Shown here piece after piece: positions 8,913 through 18,105 of a DNA stretch of 64,000 nucleotides. The stretch is from positions 62,001 to 126,000 of the forward strand of contig NZ_QJTC01000007.1 of NCBI RefSeq assembly GCF_003217575.1, read 5' to 3'. The DNA comes from Xylophilus ampelinus (lineage in GTDB: Bacteria; Pseudomonadota; Gammaproteobacteria; Burkholderiales; Burkholderiaceae_C). Numbering within the stretch: position 1 is the first letter of the stretch; each line of letters begins with the position of its first letter. Both the position numbers and the translations under genes were made by a program. Below the pieces are notes generated by a model, which saw nothing but the letters and a program-made list of their open reading frames with translations, had not been told where the DNA came from and ran no database searches.

Positions 8913-9339
8913 TTCTGGGCCACGAAAAGCGCCAGCCCCGCAAGATTGCGGGGCCGTCATGGTCTGCCGGTACGGGGGCACCACCAAGGGCTTTTTCAGG
9001 TCCGAGGGAACAAAGGTAATCAGCGCCGCGGCGCGACGGCGAAGGACGGCAGCCCCGTTGGTAATCTGTCCTGTCCTACAGAATTTACGGCCGAGGGCGC
9101 CCACTGGATGGGACCGAACTGTTTCTGGCATACCTCATGCGTAAGGGCATGTTGGAACTTGCGGTTCGACCGGGGGTGAACCGGTGCCGTCTCGTATCGT
9201 CTCGTTTCGCGGGCGGGGCTGCGCAAGTGCCGCGAACCTGCGCCGGTCGTCGGAAGAAAGGGGTGTATGCCGCGGGAGACACGCGCACGGCCGCGCTATC
9301 GGGCACCATCGCCAGCTTCCTTTCCAGAACGACCCGGCC
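8913..9339. other. Divergent intergenic region
   Basis: 427 bp between the diguanylate cyclase and the DUF4124 gene. The frames that run through it on both strands lack family motifs and ribosome-binding sites. Presumably it holds two divergent promoters; no repeat or hairpin stands out. Confidence 0.4.
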
Positions 9340-9930
9340 ATGGAACTTTCGCAGTCGCGCTTCCCCCGCCCTTTTGTGCCGGCCACCGCCCTCCGTGCAG
9401 GGCTTCGTGCGGCGGTATGGGCTTTTTGCAGCGCCTTCCTGGCACTCGGCGCCTGCCTGCCGGCCGGGGCGCAGGCACCCGCCGCGGGCAATGCCCGGGC
9501 CGCCGCGACTGCGCCTCCCGGCGCGCCCGGGCCGCGGGTGCAGACACTCAGCAAATGCACCGGCGCCGACGGCCGGGTCACCTATTCCGACAGCGCCTGC
9601 CCCGCCGGCACCCGCGGCGCGGCGCTGCAGGTGGAGCCCGACAGCAACGTGGTGGAGACCACCCCGATCCCCGCGATAGTGCCGTCGCCCTCCGCCTTCG
9701 AATCCCGCCGGCCGCCGCCCGCCCCCCCGATCGCGCAGCAACCTTACCAGCCGCCACCGCTCAACGCCGGCATGCCCGCCCGCCAGGCCGCCGATTGCGC
9801 CATGCTCGACCGCCGGGCGGCGGAGCTGTATGGCCGCGCGATGCAGCCGCAGACCGGCACCGACTCCCCACTGCTGCCCGAGGAGCAGCGCAGCGTGGAC
9901 GACCTGCGGCAGCACCTGGACTGCGAATGA
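9340..9930 (+). CDS. DUF4124 domain-containing exported protein
   Basis: 196 residues. After a basic start, residues 20-47 form a signal peptide ending AGAQA. The DUF4124 core follows at about 70-95 (KCTGADGRVTYSDSACPAG), with the two conserved cysteines. The rest is proline-rich, with a helical C-terminal segment (DCAMLDRRAAELYGRAM) and a final DCE. DUF4124 proteins are secreted or periplasmic proteins of unknown function, common in Comamonadaceae. The frame continues upstream to 9184, but ATG 9340 places the signal peptide at the N-terminus. Confidence 0.8.
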   Translation: MELSQSRFPRPFVPATALRAGLRAAVWAFCSAFLALGACLPAGAQAPAAGNARAAATAPPGAPGPRVQTLSKCTGADGRVTYSDSACPAGTRGAALQVEPDSNVVETTPIPAIVPSPSAFESRRPPPAPPIAQQPYQPPPLNAGMPARQAADCAMLDRRAAELYGRAMQPQTGTDSPLLPEEQRSVDDLRQHLDCE

Positions 9931-10025
9931 CGCGGCGCGCGGCGCCGCCTTTCCTGGATACACGCGCGGGCGGCAGACGGCCGACAATGCGTGCTTCGCT
10001 GAAACGCAGCACACAAGGAGACACC

Positions 10026-10463
10026 ATGGGTCTGCTCGATTCCGTCGTCGGTTCCGTCATGGGCCACGCCGCCGGCGCGCCGGGCGCGGGCCTGGGGCCG
10101 CTGGCGTCCGTCCTGGGGCCGATGCTGGCCTCCACCAACAACCCGCTCGGCGGATTGCCGGGTCTGCTGCACCGGTTCGAGCAGGGCGGCCTGGGCCACC
10201 TGGCGGCGTCCTGGGTCGGCAACGGTCCCAACCTGCCGGTGAGCGGCGCCCAGGTGCATGACGCGCTCGGCGGCGATCTGCTGGCCGGCCTGGCCACCCG
10301 GCTGGGCATGGACCCGGCGCAGCTCCAGACGCAGCTGGCCCAGTGGTTGCCGGTATTGGTCGACAAGCTCACGCCGCAGGGCGGGGTGCCGGTCGACGGC
10401 ACAGCCTCGGGAATTTCGCAGGACCTGTTGGCGTCGCTCGGCAGTTTGCTGCAAAAAAAGTAG
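10026..10463 (+). CDS. YidB family protein (DUF937)
   Basis: 145 residues; starts MGLLDSVVGSVMG and contains the family's QLAQWLPVLVDKLTPQGGVP segment near 105-125. Gly-rich loops in the first half fit the helical YidB fold. Function is unknown for the whole family. A strong ribosome-binding site (AAGGAGA) precedes the ATG. It ends 28 bp before the convergent polygalacturonase gene. Confidence 0.88.
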   Translation: MGLLDSVVGSVMGHAAGAPGAGLGPLASVLGPMLASTNNPLGGLPGLLHRFEQGGLGHLAASWVGNGPNLPVSGAQVHDALGGDLLAGLATRLGMDPAQLQTQLAQWLPVLVDKLTPQGGVPVDGTASGISQDLLASLGSLLQKK

Positions 10464-10490
10464 CAACCTGCCGGCGTCCGCGGTCCGCGC

Positions 10491-12422
10491 TCAGATCGGC
10501 GAGGCGGGCAGCACCGACTTCAACGGTACGAAGGCGTTGCTGCAATCGACCGGCGTCATCTCGCCGGGGGTCCCGTTGACGGTCACGTCGTCGTGCGAAG
10601 ACGTTGCGATCAACGACGCGAAGCTCACCGGGCCGGGACCTAGCGTGAAGTGGGTGGCGGTATCGGGTGCCTTGGAGCTGCCGAACTTGCCGGGGTCCAA
10701 CGTCGGATCGCTGTCGAATACCACGTTGTCGAGCGTGACCGTGATCGGATTGTCCTGCCCGTGGCCCATGTAGCCGGCGAACGTCAGCGCGCCGCCTGCG
10801 TACGCCTGGCTGCCCAGGTTGTGCATGCCGGTGATTCGCACGTTGGTGAAGCTCGGATAAGCGGTGCCGGTTTTCGCGCTGTAGTAGCTATCGAACACCA
10901 GCGGACGTTGGACGTTGCGCATGCAGATGCCGCTGTAGCCGACCTGGTCGACCTTGCCGCCGCGCGACGAATCGGACTTGATGCGCAGGCCGATGCCGTT
11001 CGGGCTGTCGTGGCCGTCGATCGTCAGATCGACCACCTGCATGTCGGACACGCCCGAGTTCAGTTCGCTGCCGACCGACAGGCCGTGGCCGTAGTAGAAA
11101 TGGTTGTGCGCGAAGTGGAGTTGCCGCGTGCCCGGCTTGCCCGACGATTTACCCGCCCCGTCGTAGTCGTCCGTGATGACGCCCGACGATTTCACCGCCA
11201 CGTCGTCGTCGCCCGTGCTGATGTACGAATAGGCCAGCAGCACCTGCTGGCTCAGGCCGGGGTCGAAGCCGTCGGTGTTCTTGATCGTGTCGGGCGTGAA
11301 ACAGGTGGCCGGCGTCATCTTGTCGGGCGTCGATCCGGCGGGGCAGGCATAGCCGGGCTTGGTGTAGGCCAGGCTGGGCGACAGGATCTTGATATCCCAG
11401 GCGGTGACACCCTTCACGCGGCTGGTGACGATGTGGAATTTGGGCGAGTTCATCACCGTGATCCCGTAGAGCGTGAAGTCGCTGCTGTCGTTGACCTGGA
11501 TCAGGCGGGGGTTCTGTTGGTACAGCAGATCCGATTTGCTCTGGTAGGCCACGTCCCACCAAGACCGCTTGCCGGCATTGGGTCCGGCGGTCAGCAGACT
11601 GCCGCCGCGGCCGTCGATCGCGCCGTGGCCGACGATGCCGCTGCCGGATGTCGCATCGACCAGGATCAGAGGCGCGCATGCGCTGGTGTTCTGGTGCGTG
11701 GCGACGGCAGTGCCGCAGGTGCCCGGGCCCTTGTCGTAGTCACGCGGGTTGCGCGAGCCGAACAGGGTCACACCGTCGTCGATCCAGAGCGTCACGCCCG
11801 ATTTCAGCTTCAGCGGGCCGGTCAGAAAACCCGACTCGCCTTCGTCGCCCGCGATCAGCCGGACGGCCTGACCGGCAGGGCAGGCGTCGATCGCCTGCTG
11901 AATGCGGGCAGTGTCGGGTTTCGACATGCCGGGTTTTTCATCCAGCGCATCGATCCTGCCCTCGGTGGGGACCAGTGCGGCCCGCAGCGGTGTGCCGCAC
12001 ACGGTGTCGGGCAGGGCGGGCTTCTTTACCGTGCCCCACTGCGTCTCCACGCTCGGATCCTCCGACAGCGTGTTGCCGCGCGATCGGGAATGCGAACGCG
12101 ACGGCTGGGCCGTTCCGGCAGATGGACCGGGTGCCACGGCGCACACCTTGGGCTTGCCTGGCGCCGGGTCGGAGCCGAAGTTCTCTACGGTGCAACGCAC
12201 TTTGCTGGTCAAGGTTTTCTCGACCTGTTGCTGGTATGCACCGAAAGACACCACGTGCGGTTCCGATCCGGCATCGCAATAATTGCCCTGCGTGGCGCAT
12301 CGAGAATATCCGGGCGGCTCTTGCTGTGCGTGCGCGCCACCGGCGGCGAGTATGGCGGCCCCAGCGGCCAAGGTTCTCATTGCAAACTTCAATTGGAAAC
12401 TCCCTGTCTTGGTTGAATGCAT
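10491..12422 (-). CDS. Secreted polygalacturonase, glycoside hydrolase family 28
   Basis: 643 residues with a signal peptide ending AHA near residue 32. The right-handed beta-helix of GH28 carries all four signatures: NTD at 382-384, GDDD at 404-407 with the catalytic aspartates, GHG at 445-447 and RIK at 480-482. It should hydrolyse alpha-1,4-galacturonan in pectin outside the cell. The N-terminal 130 residues before the catalytic helix are an extra, Ser-rich segment that I do not recognise. The start ATG 12422 gives a basic n-region before the hydrophobic core; ATG 12380 is an alternative. No other pectin genes are adjacent. Confidence 0.9.
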   Translation of the reverse strand: MHSTKTGSFQLKFAMRTLAAGAAILAAGGAHAQQEPPGYSRCATQGNYCDAGSEPHVVSFGAYQQQVEKTLTSKVRCTVENFGSDPAPGKPKVCAVAPGPSAGTAQPSRSHSRSRGNTLSEDPSVETQWGTVKKPALPDTVCGTPLRAALVPTEGRIDALDEKPGMSKPDTARIQQAIDACPAGQAVRLIAGDEGESGFLTGPLKLKSGVTLWIDDGVTLFGSRNPRDYDKGPGTCGTAVATHQNTSACAPLILVDATSGSGIVGHGAIDGRGGSLLTAGPNAGKRSWWDVAYQSKSDLLYQQNPRLIQVNDSSDFTLYGITVMNSPKFHIVTSRVKGVTAWDIKILSPSLAYTKPGYACPAGSTPDKMTPATCFTPDTIKNTDGFDPGLSQQVLLAYSYISTGDDDVAVKSSGVITDDYDGAGKSSGKPGTRQLHFAHNHFYYGHGLSVGSELNSGVSDMQVVDLTIDGHDSPNGIGLRIKSDSSRGGKVDQVGYSGICMRNVQRPLVFDSYYSAKTGTAYPSFTNVRITGMHNLGSQAYAGGALTFAGYMGHGQDNPITVTLDNVVFDSDPTLDPGKFGSSKAPDTATHFTLGPGPVSFASLIATSSHDDVTVNGTPGEMTPVDCSNAFVPLKSVLPASPI

Positions 12423-12715
12423 GCGTCGTTGCCGGAGCGGATGGCTCCGCTGGCCCGACGCGCGCGCATCTTCTATCGAAAACGACCTATCCAAGAAGCG
12501 GATGCAAACCGAAGCGCAACACTTTCCCCGTATAAGGTTAGTAGATGTACGGCCTCCCTCCACCAAGCAGCCCGCACCCTCCGCCGGCGCTTTTCGGACC
12601 GGGCCGTAGTGCGGCTGCCCGAGCCACTACACTTTCTGGCGGCTTGCCGCTGCAATAGTGTGCATGCCAGCCTCGGCACGCGGCATCGAGCCCGACTTGT
12701 GGGAGAACACCAACA

Positions 12716-14515
12716 ATGGCGCAATGCAAACGGGACGACCCATTGGAGGAAGAGGCACGGTTGGCCGCGCTGCAGAGCACCGGCCTGCTCGACACGCCGG
12801 CCAGCGAGGCGTTCGACCGCATCACCCGCCTGGCCTCGGACCTGTTCGGCGTGCCGACCGCCCTGGTATCGCTGGTCGACCGGGAGCGCCAGTGGTTCAA
12901 GTCGCGAGTCGGCCTGGCTGTGGGCCAGACCCACCGGCGGGACTCCTTTTGCTCGATCGCGATCGAGCAGCCCGCGGACATCCTGGTCGTAGAGGATGCG
13001 CTGCTGGATCCGCGGTTCAGCCGCAATCCGCTGGTGCTGGGCGAGCCCCATATCCGTTTCTATGCGGGCGCGCCGCTGGTGCTCCAGTCGGGTCATGCGC
13101 TGGGCAGCCTCTGCATCATCGACCGGCAGCCGCGCAGTTTCAGCGCAGCACAGCGCGCCCAGCTGCAGGACCTGGCGGCGCTGACGGTAACGCAGATCGA
13201 CATCGCCCGGATGTTCGGCCGGGTCGACGAGACGACCCATCTGCCCAACCTCGCCCGTTTCGAAGACGATCTGCAGGACCTGTGCCTGGCCCATCCGGGC
13301 GAGGAGCGCACCTTGGTGATGGCGGAGTTCCTGGCATACGACGCACTGCTCGACGCCTCGCGGGCGATGGGCAGGGGGCCGCTCGACCAGCGGATGCGCA
13401 GCGCCGCCCGGATGCTGCAGCAGCGGGTGAACGCGCGTTCGCGGCTCTACCACGTGGGCATGGCCCGCTTCGCGTTCTTTCTGCAGGGAGCCGGCCGGGC
13501 CTGGCAGACGGCATTCGTCGACGGGTTGCTGGAGGAGGTGGCGGCGCCGGTGCCGGGCGACGTAACGATGCTGGAGCTGCAGCCGCGCGCCGGTCTGGTG
13601 CTCTTCGCCCTCACCCCCGACGAGGCGCAGGACGTAGCGCGCAAGGCCAGTGTGGCCCTGCACGAAACCCAGCTGCAGGGCCGCACCCTCGTCTACTACG
13701 AAGCCGGGGCCGATGCGCGCTACCGCCGCTCCTACGCGCTGCTGCACGATCTCCAGCGGGCCATGGGCGAGGGCGAATTCTTCCTCGTCTACCAACCCAA
13801 GCTCGACGTCGCCATGCTGCGCTACACCGGCGTGGAGGCGCTCGTCCGCTGGAACCACCGCAGCTTCGGCCTGGTCTCGCCCTTCGAGTTCATCCCGCTG
13901 GTGGAGGGCACCGCGCTGATCCACCTGCTGACCGAATGGGTGCTGCACACCGCGCTGGCGCAGCTGGCCCGCTGGGACGCGGAGGGTGGCACGCCGCTCG
14001 GCATGGCGGTCAACGTGTCGGCGCGCAACCTGGAGCATCCCGGCTTCGCGCGGATGCTGGCCAACGCCTGCGCGCTGCACGGCATCGCCCCCGCGCGGCT
14101 GCAGATCGAATGCACCGAGAACGCGGTGCTGACCGGCAGCGCGACGGTGCAGGCCCTGGAGCGTGCCCGGGCGCTGGGCGTGGAAGTGGCGCTGGACGAT
14201 TTCGGCGTCGGCTACTGCAACCTGGCATGCCTGCACAGCATGCCTGCCGGCTTGCTGAAGCTCGACCGCTCCCTGGTCGACCCGATCGCCACCGACGTCC
14301 GCGCCCTGGCGGTGCTGCGGGCGGTGATCTCCATCGGACAGACGCTGGGCTACCGGCTGCTGGCCGAGGGCGTGGAGACCGCCGAGGTCTTCGACCAGCT
14401 GGTGGCGATGGGCTGCGACGAGATGCAGGGCTACTACCTCTGCCGGCCCGTCGCCGCCGACGCGGTGCTGCCGTTCGTGCAGCAGTGGAACGCGAGCGTG
14501 GCGCTGGAGGAGTAG
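12716..14515 (+). CDS. GAF - degenerate GGDEF - EAL phosphodiesterase
   Basis: 599 residues. A GAF sensor domain spans about 20-165. Residues 175-335 look like a GGDEF domain that has lost its active site: the expected GGDEF hairpin reads GMARF at 248-252. An EAL domain occupies 345-590, with EAL at 374-376, an ECTEN segment, DDFGVGY, KLDRSL and AEGVET, so the phosphodiesterase motifs are retained. It probably hydrolyses cyclic di-GMP, with the dead GGDEF acting as a regulatory module. Soluble, no membrane helices. The ATG at 12716 follows GTGGGAG; monocistronic. Confidence 0.88.
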   Translation: MAQCKRDDPLEEEARLAALQSTGLLDTPASEAFDRITRLASDLFGVPTALVSLVDRERQWFKSRVGLAVGQTHRRDSFCSIAIEQPADILVVEDALLDPRFSRNPLVLGEPHIRFYAGAPLVLQSGHALGSLCIIDRQPRSFSAAQRAQLQDLAALTVTQIDIARMFGRVDETTHLPNLARFEDDLQDLCLAHPGEERTLVMAEFLAYDALLDASRAMGRGPLDQRMRSAARMLQQRVNARSRLYHVGMARFAFFLQGAGRAWQTAFVDGLLEEVAAPVPGDVTMLELQPRAGLVLFALTPDEAQDVARKASVALHETQLQGRTLVYYEAGADARYRRSYALLHDLQRAMGEGEFFLVYQPKLDVAMLRYTGVEALVRWNHRSFGLVSPFEFIPLVEGTALIHLLTEWVLHTALAQLARWDAEGGTPLGMAVNVSARNLEHPGFARMLANACALHGIAPARLQIECTENAVLTGSATVQALERARALGVEVALDDFGVGYCNLACLHSMPAGLLKLDRSLVDPIATDVRALAVLRAVISIGQTLGYRLLAEGVETAEVFDQLVAMGCDEMQGYYLCRPVAADAVLPFVQQWNASVALEE

Positions 14516-14571
14516 GGGCCGGAGCCGCGCCGGGCGGGGGGCCTGGCCCGATCGCAGGGTATGTTTCGAGA

Positions 14572-14634
14572 GTGAAAAGTGGCTGTAGCCGGCGTTTCTA
14601 GCCGGGATATAGCTATATTTTTTGTAGCATTGCT
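14572..14634. repeat. Dispersed intergenic repeat, copy A
   Basis: Begins GTGAAAAGTGGCTGTAGCC and ends in TATAGCTATATTTTTTGTAG then CATTGC. Related copies, in the opposite orientation, lie at about 28760-28818 and 37427-37492, with a truncated piece at 3668-3690 and TAGCTAT fragments at 5791-5813 and 7244-7260. All sit between genes. Likely a non-autonomous repeat family of this lineage. Confidence 0.75.
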
Positions 14635-14740
14635 CGTGGCTCGGGATATTGTCGGTTCCTGGCTGTCGACACTGTCGGCCGGACGACACGGCGCTCGCCT
14701 AGCATGGTCCTTGCCTCGTCCGAAACGAAAAAGACACGCC

Positions 14741-15934
14741 ATGCCGCACGCCCCCGTACCCCTCACGCGCCGCAGCCTGCTGGCCGGCGTGGCCGCCCTG
14801 GCAGGCACCGGCTGTACCGCCCCGGCGCCCCCGGCTGCGGCCGCTCCGCCGTGGGAGCGCAGCGGCGGCGGTGCCTGGCCGCCGGTGCCCACGCTGATCG
14901 GCCACCGCGGCGCATCGGCCCTGCGGCCCGAGCACACCCTGGCCGCCTATACCCAGGCGATCGCCGACGGTGCCGACATCATCGAGCCCGACCTGGTCGT
15001 CACCCGCGACGGCGTGCTGGTGGTACGGCACGAAAACGCGATCGCCATCCTGAACCCCGACGGCTCGGTCAAGGAAGCGACCACCGACGTCGCCGACCGC
15101 CCCGCCTTCGCTGCGCGCAAGACCACCAAGACGATCGACGGCACCGCGATCACCGGCTGGTTCACCGAAGACTTCACCCTGGCCGAACTGCAGACCCTGC
15201 GCGCGCGGGAACGCATCCCGGCGCTGCGGCCGGCCAATGCCCGCTACGACGGGCAGTTCTCCATCCCCACGCTGCAGCAGGTGATCGACCTGGTCCGCGC
15301 CGAATCGCAACGGCACGGCCGCACCGTCGGCGTGTATCCCGAGACCAAGCACCCGACCTACTTCCAGTCGATCGGCCAGCCGCTGGAGGCCCCGCTGGTC
15401 GCGCTGCTGGAGAAAAACGGGCTGAACCACCGTGACGCCCCGGTCTTCGTGCAGTCGTTCGAGGTGGCCAACCTGCGGCAGCTGCGCGGCCTGACCCCGG
15501 TGCGCCTGGTGCAGCTGCTCGGCGCCAGCGGCCGGCCCTACGACTTCGTGGCCCGCGGCGCGGCCGAGACCCGGCGCTACGCCGACCTGCTGGCGCCCGA
15601 GGCCCTGCGCGCGATGCGGCGGTATGCCGACGTGGTGGCGCCCTACAAGACCCTGGTCGCCCCGGTGCAGGCCGGCCGCGCGGGCCCGCCCACGCCGCTG
15701 GTGGCCGACGCGCATGCCGCCGGCCTCGCGGTGCACATCTGGACGCTGCGACCCGAGAACGGCTTCCTGCCCGCCGGCTATCGGCGCGCGCCGGTGGCCG
15801 ACGGCACCGCGCGGGGAGACAGCGCGGGCGAGATCGACGCCTATCTGCGGGCCGGCGTAGACGGCTTTTTCACCGACGATCCCGCGGTAGGGCGCGCGGC
15901 GATCGCGGCGTTCCCGGCATCGCGAAAGGCTTGA
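14741..15934 (+). CDS. Glycerophosphodiester phosphodiesterase, probable lipoprotein
   Basis: 397 residues of the GDPD family, hydrolysing glycerophosphodiesters to glycerol-3-phosphate and an alcohol. The active site appears as GHRGASALRPEHT (54-66; His55 and Glu64) and EPDLVVTRDG with a following HE. The N-terminus MPHAPVPLTRRSLLAGVAALAGTGC has twin arginines and a lipobox-like AGTGC, suggesting Tat export and lipid attachment at Cys25. Length matches periplasmic GlpQ (about 360) rather than the short cytosolic enzymes. The start is ATG 14741, keeping the signal at the N-terminus. No glycerol-3-phosphate transporter is adjacent. Confidence 0.88.
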   Translation: MPHAPVPLTRRSLLAGVAALAGTGCTAPAPPAAAAPPWERSGGGAWPPVPTLIGHRGASALRPEHTLAAYTQAIADGADIIEPDLVVTRDGVLVVRHENAIAILNPDGSVKEATTDVADRPAFAARKTTKTIDGTAITGWFTEDFTLAELQTLRARERIPALRPANARYDGQFSIPTLQQVIDLVRAESQRHGRTVGVYPETKHPTYFQSIGQPLEAPLVALLEKNGLNHRDAPVFVQSFEVANLRQLRGLTPVRLVQLLGASGRPYDFVARGAAETRRYADLLAPEALRAMRRYADVVAPYKTLVAPVQAGRAGPPTPLVADAHAAGLAVHIWTLRPENGFLPAGYRRAPVADGTARGDSAGEIDAYLRAGVDGFFTDDPAVGRAAIAAFPASRKA

Positions 15935-16006
15935 CGGGCGATCGCCGAAACCCGCTTGTGCATGCCGCCGGTTAGAGTCGCAACCCCGCCGCCTCCGTCC
16001 GATCCC

Positions 16007-16810
16007 ATGACGCCCCTGCAGTCCGAAATCCGCCGCCTCTACCTGCCCCTGTCGGCGCAACCCGAGTCGCGGGCGGAGGCGCTCGCGCCCACCGCGTCGC
16101 CCTTCTTCGGCAGCGACGGGCGCGTCCGCTGCATGGTGATGGAGCTGGCCCGGCCGCCGGGCTGGAAGCTGCTCGGCGCGGTCTGGCAGGGCGTACAGGC
16201 CGCGATGGAGCTGCCGGCGCCGGCGATCGCGGTGTCGGGCACCGACGGGCTGCAGCTCTGGTTCTCGCTGGCCGAGCCGGTCGCGGTGGCGCGGGCGCAG
16301 GCGTTCCTCGAAGGCCTGAGGCTGCGCTTCCTGGCCGAGGTCGCCCGCAGCCGGCTGCGGCTGCTGCCGGACGCCGCCCACCCGGGCCGCCACGCCGCGC
16401 CGGTGCCGGCGCTGCAGGCGCCCGGCGGCAACTGGTCGGCCTTCGTCGCATACGACCTGGCGCCCGTCTTCGCCGACACGCCCTGGCTGGACATTCCGCC
16501 CAACGAAGACGGCCAGGCGACGCTGCTGCGCGCGCTGACGCCGATGCAACCGGCCGCGTTCGATGCGGCGACGGCCCTGCTGGCCGCGCCGTCGCAGGCG
16601 ACGCCCGCCCCGGAGCGTCCGACCGTGCCCGTGCCGCATGGGCTGCGGCCGTCGGCGGCCGACGGTCCGTCGGAGCAGGACCCCCGCCGCTTTTTGCTGC
16701 GGGTGATGGGCGATGCCACCGTTGCGCTGCCGCTGCGGATCGACGCGGCCAAGGCGCTGCTGCCTTTCCTTCCTGGCGATCTCGGCACGCCGCCACCGGC
16801 GCGCGGTTGA
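16007..16810 (+). CDS. Conserved hypothetical protein, 267 aa
   Basis: I do not recognise the family with confidence. The segment AIAVSGTDGLQLWFSLAEPV near residue 65-85 followed by a long helix resembles the core strand-helix of archaeo-eukaryotic primase-like domains (the LigD/TOTE type has SGRRGVHIWF-like text), but the catalytic acidic pair is not evident. Residues 180-225 are Ala/Pro-rich. Soluble, no signal peptide. Codon use is typical of the genome. The ATG at 16007 is preferred because the upstream frame is low complexity. Confidence 0.6.
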   Translation: MTPLQSEIRRLYLPLSAQPESRAEALAPTASPFFGSDGRVRCMVMELARPPGWKLLGAVWQGVQAAMELPAPAIAVSGTDGLQLWFSLAEPVAVARAQAFLEGLRLRFLAEVARSRLRLLPDAAHPGRHAAPVPALQAPGGNWSAFVAYDLAPVFADTPWLDIPPNEDGQATLLRALTPMQPAAFDAATALLAAPSQATPAPERPTVPVPHGLRPSAADGPSEQDPRRFLLRVMGDATVALPLRIDAAKALLPFLPGDLGTPPPARG

Positions 16811-16927
16811 CCGGCCGCGGCGCGGCGCGCTCGGCGGGCGGCAGATGTATTGCGTTACCTCTCTTGCGAAATCTGGTGGAGCTTTGGGCGGACGGCATCC
16901 CTAGCATCGGTCCTTTTCGGAGTACAC

Positions 16928-17572
16928 ATGGCGCTGCAATCCCCCTTCTTTGGCAAACGAGAGGCTGAACCCTTGAACCCACGTCCCACCCCGCCTGCCG
17001 GCTCGTCCTCGATGGCGCTGCCGTCGTCGGCATCGGCGTCGACTTCGTCGGCCGGTTCCTCGCCATTGAGCGGTGTCGGCGCCCCGGCCGACAGCCGCGC
17101 GGCCACGGCTGCGGCGGTCGTCTCGGCTGCCGAAGCGGCGGCGCCGAGCGCCAGCAAGCTGACCGTCGGCCCCAACATCAAGCTCAAGGGCGTCGAGATC
17201 ACCGACTGCGACACGCTGGTGGTCGAAGGCCTGGTCGAGGCGACGATGGATTCGCGGGTGATCCACATCGCCGAGCAGGGCGCGTTCAAGGGCTCGGCCG
17301 AGATCGACATCGCCGAAATCCACGGCTCCTTCGACGGCACGCTGACGGTGCGCGACAAGCTGGTGATCCACGCCACCGGCAAGGTGACCGGCACGGTGCG
17401 CTACGGCAAGCTGGTGGTCGAGGAAGGCGGCCAGCTGTCGGGCGAGATCACCTTCGGCTTCAACGGTGCCGCACGTAGCGCCGGTAGTGCCGGTAGCGGC
17501 AACACCACCACCGGTGCGGCTGCCGCGCCGTCCTACGGCGCCAACTCCAACGCGGCGCTGCAGGCCGCATAA
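16928..17572 (+). CDS. Bactofilin (polymer-forming cytoskeletal protein)
   Basis: 214 residues. A disordered Ser/Pro/Ala-rich N-terminal tail (1-75) precedes the beta-helical bactofilin domain at about 80-185, with regularly spaced hydrophobic/Gly repeats (KLTVGPNIKLKGVEI, LVVEGLVEATM, GSFDGTLTVRDKL, GKVTGTVRYGKLVVEEGG). A flexible Gly/Ser/Ala tail follows. Bactofilins assemble into nucleotide-independent filaments that scaffold envelope or chromosome-segregation functions. GGAG lies just upstream of the ATG. The gene is alone; no M23 peptidase partner is adjacent. Confidence 0.9.
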   Translation: MALQSPFFGKREAEPLNPRPTPPAGSSSMALPSSASASTSSAGSSPLSGVGAPADSRAATAAAVVSAAEAAAPSASKLTVGPNIKLKGVEITDCDTLVVEGLVEATMDSRVIHIAEQGAFKGSAEIDIAEIHGSFDGTLTVRDKLVIHATGKVTGTVRYGKLVVEEGGQLSGEITFGFNGAARSAGSAGSGNTTTGAAAAPSYGANSNAALQAA

Positions 17573-17726
17573 GTTTTTCTCCTGTCTGCGACCGGCTGCG
17601 CTCCGCGAAGGGCCTGGGCGGTTTTTCGTTGACGGGTCGGTAACGTTCAACCGAGCGGTGCGATGGTCCAGACGCCGCAGCAATGCCTGGGCCGCGGCCG
17701 GCGCCCGCTCTGCGCGCCGTCAATAA

Positions 17727-17838
17727 GAGCGGCTAACACAACCCAGCGAAGCGGTTCTGGCTAGGCGCCGCATCGCAGACAGTACGAGTAGTACGACAAG
17801 GTGCGGCAACGACGCCAGAAGGGTTGTGTTAGCCGCTC
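17727..17838 (+). mobile_element. 112-bp MITE, copy 1
   Basis: Non-coding element with 18-bp terminal inverted repeats (GAGCGGCTAACACAACCC and complement). It is flanked by TAA on both sides (17724-17726 and 17839-17841), a 3-bp TNA target duplication of the kind made by IS5-group elements. An almost identical copy in opposite orientation lies at 38506-38617. No transposase is encoded, so it must be mobilised in trans. Confidence 0.85.
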
Positions 17839-17979
17839 TAAGTACACGAACACCTCGCGTGTCGGGCCGTCGGGCCAGGGCCGGATTCCGGAAGCCGGGG
17901 TGCCGCACGTTCGGCACATCGCCGCGGCGGCAGGCCGTAGATTTCCGCGGGCAGCTGCTGCTGCCGATACCCCACCCCG

Positions 17980-18029
17980 GAGCGTGTTATGCACTTTGAC
18001 GCGGGTACCTCAAAATGCATGACACGCTC
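17980..18029. repeat. 50-bp palindromic element
   Basis: Arms of 20 nt (17980-17999 and 18010-18029, starting GAGCGTGTTATGCA) match at 18 of 20 positions around a 10-nt loop. It lies 77 bp upstream of the M20 peptidase start and would form a strong hairpin in RNA. It may be a small MITE remnant or a transcript hairpin. GAGCG-type ends recall the nearby MITE, but the internal sequence differs. Confidence 0.7.
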
Positions 18030-18105
18030 TGGCGGCGGCACCGGCGTACAGTCGAAAACCGTCGCCTGCCCGGCCGCCGCGCCGCCCACGGAAAGCCTTT
18101 TTGTC

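Larger units (their letters stand above)
17573..18105. other. Repeat-rich intergenic region
   Basis: 533 bp with no gene. It holds the first 112-bp MITE (17727-17838) and a 50-bp near-perfect palindrome (17980-18029), both listed separately. The last 75 bp carry the leader of the M20 peptidase gene. Confidence 0.6.
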
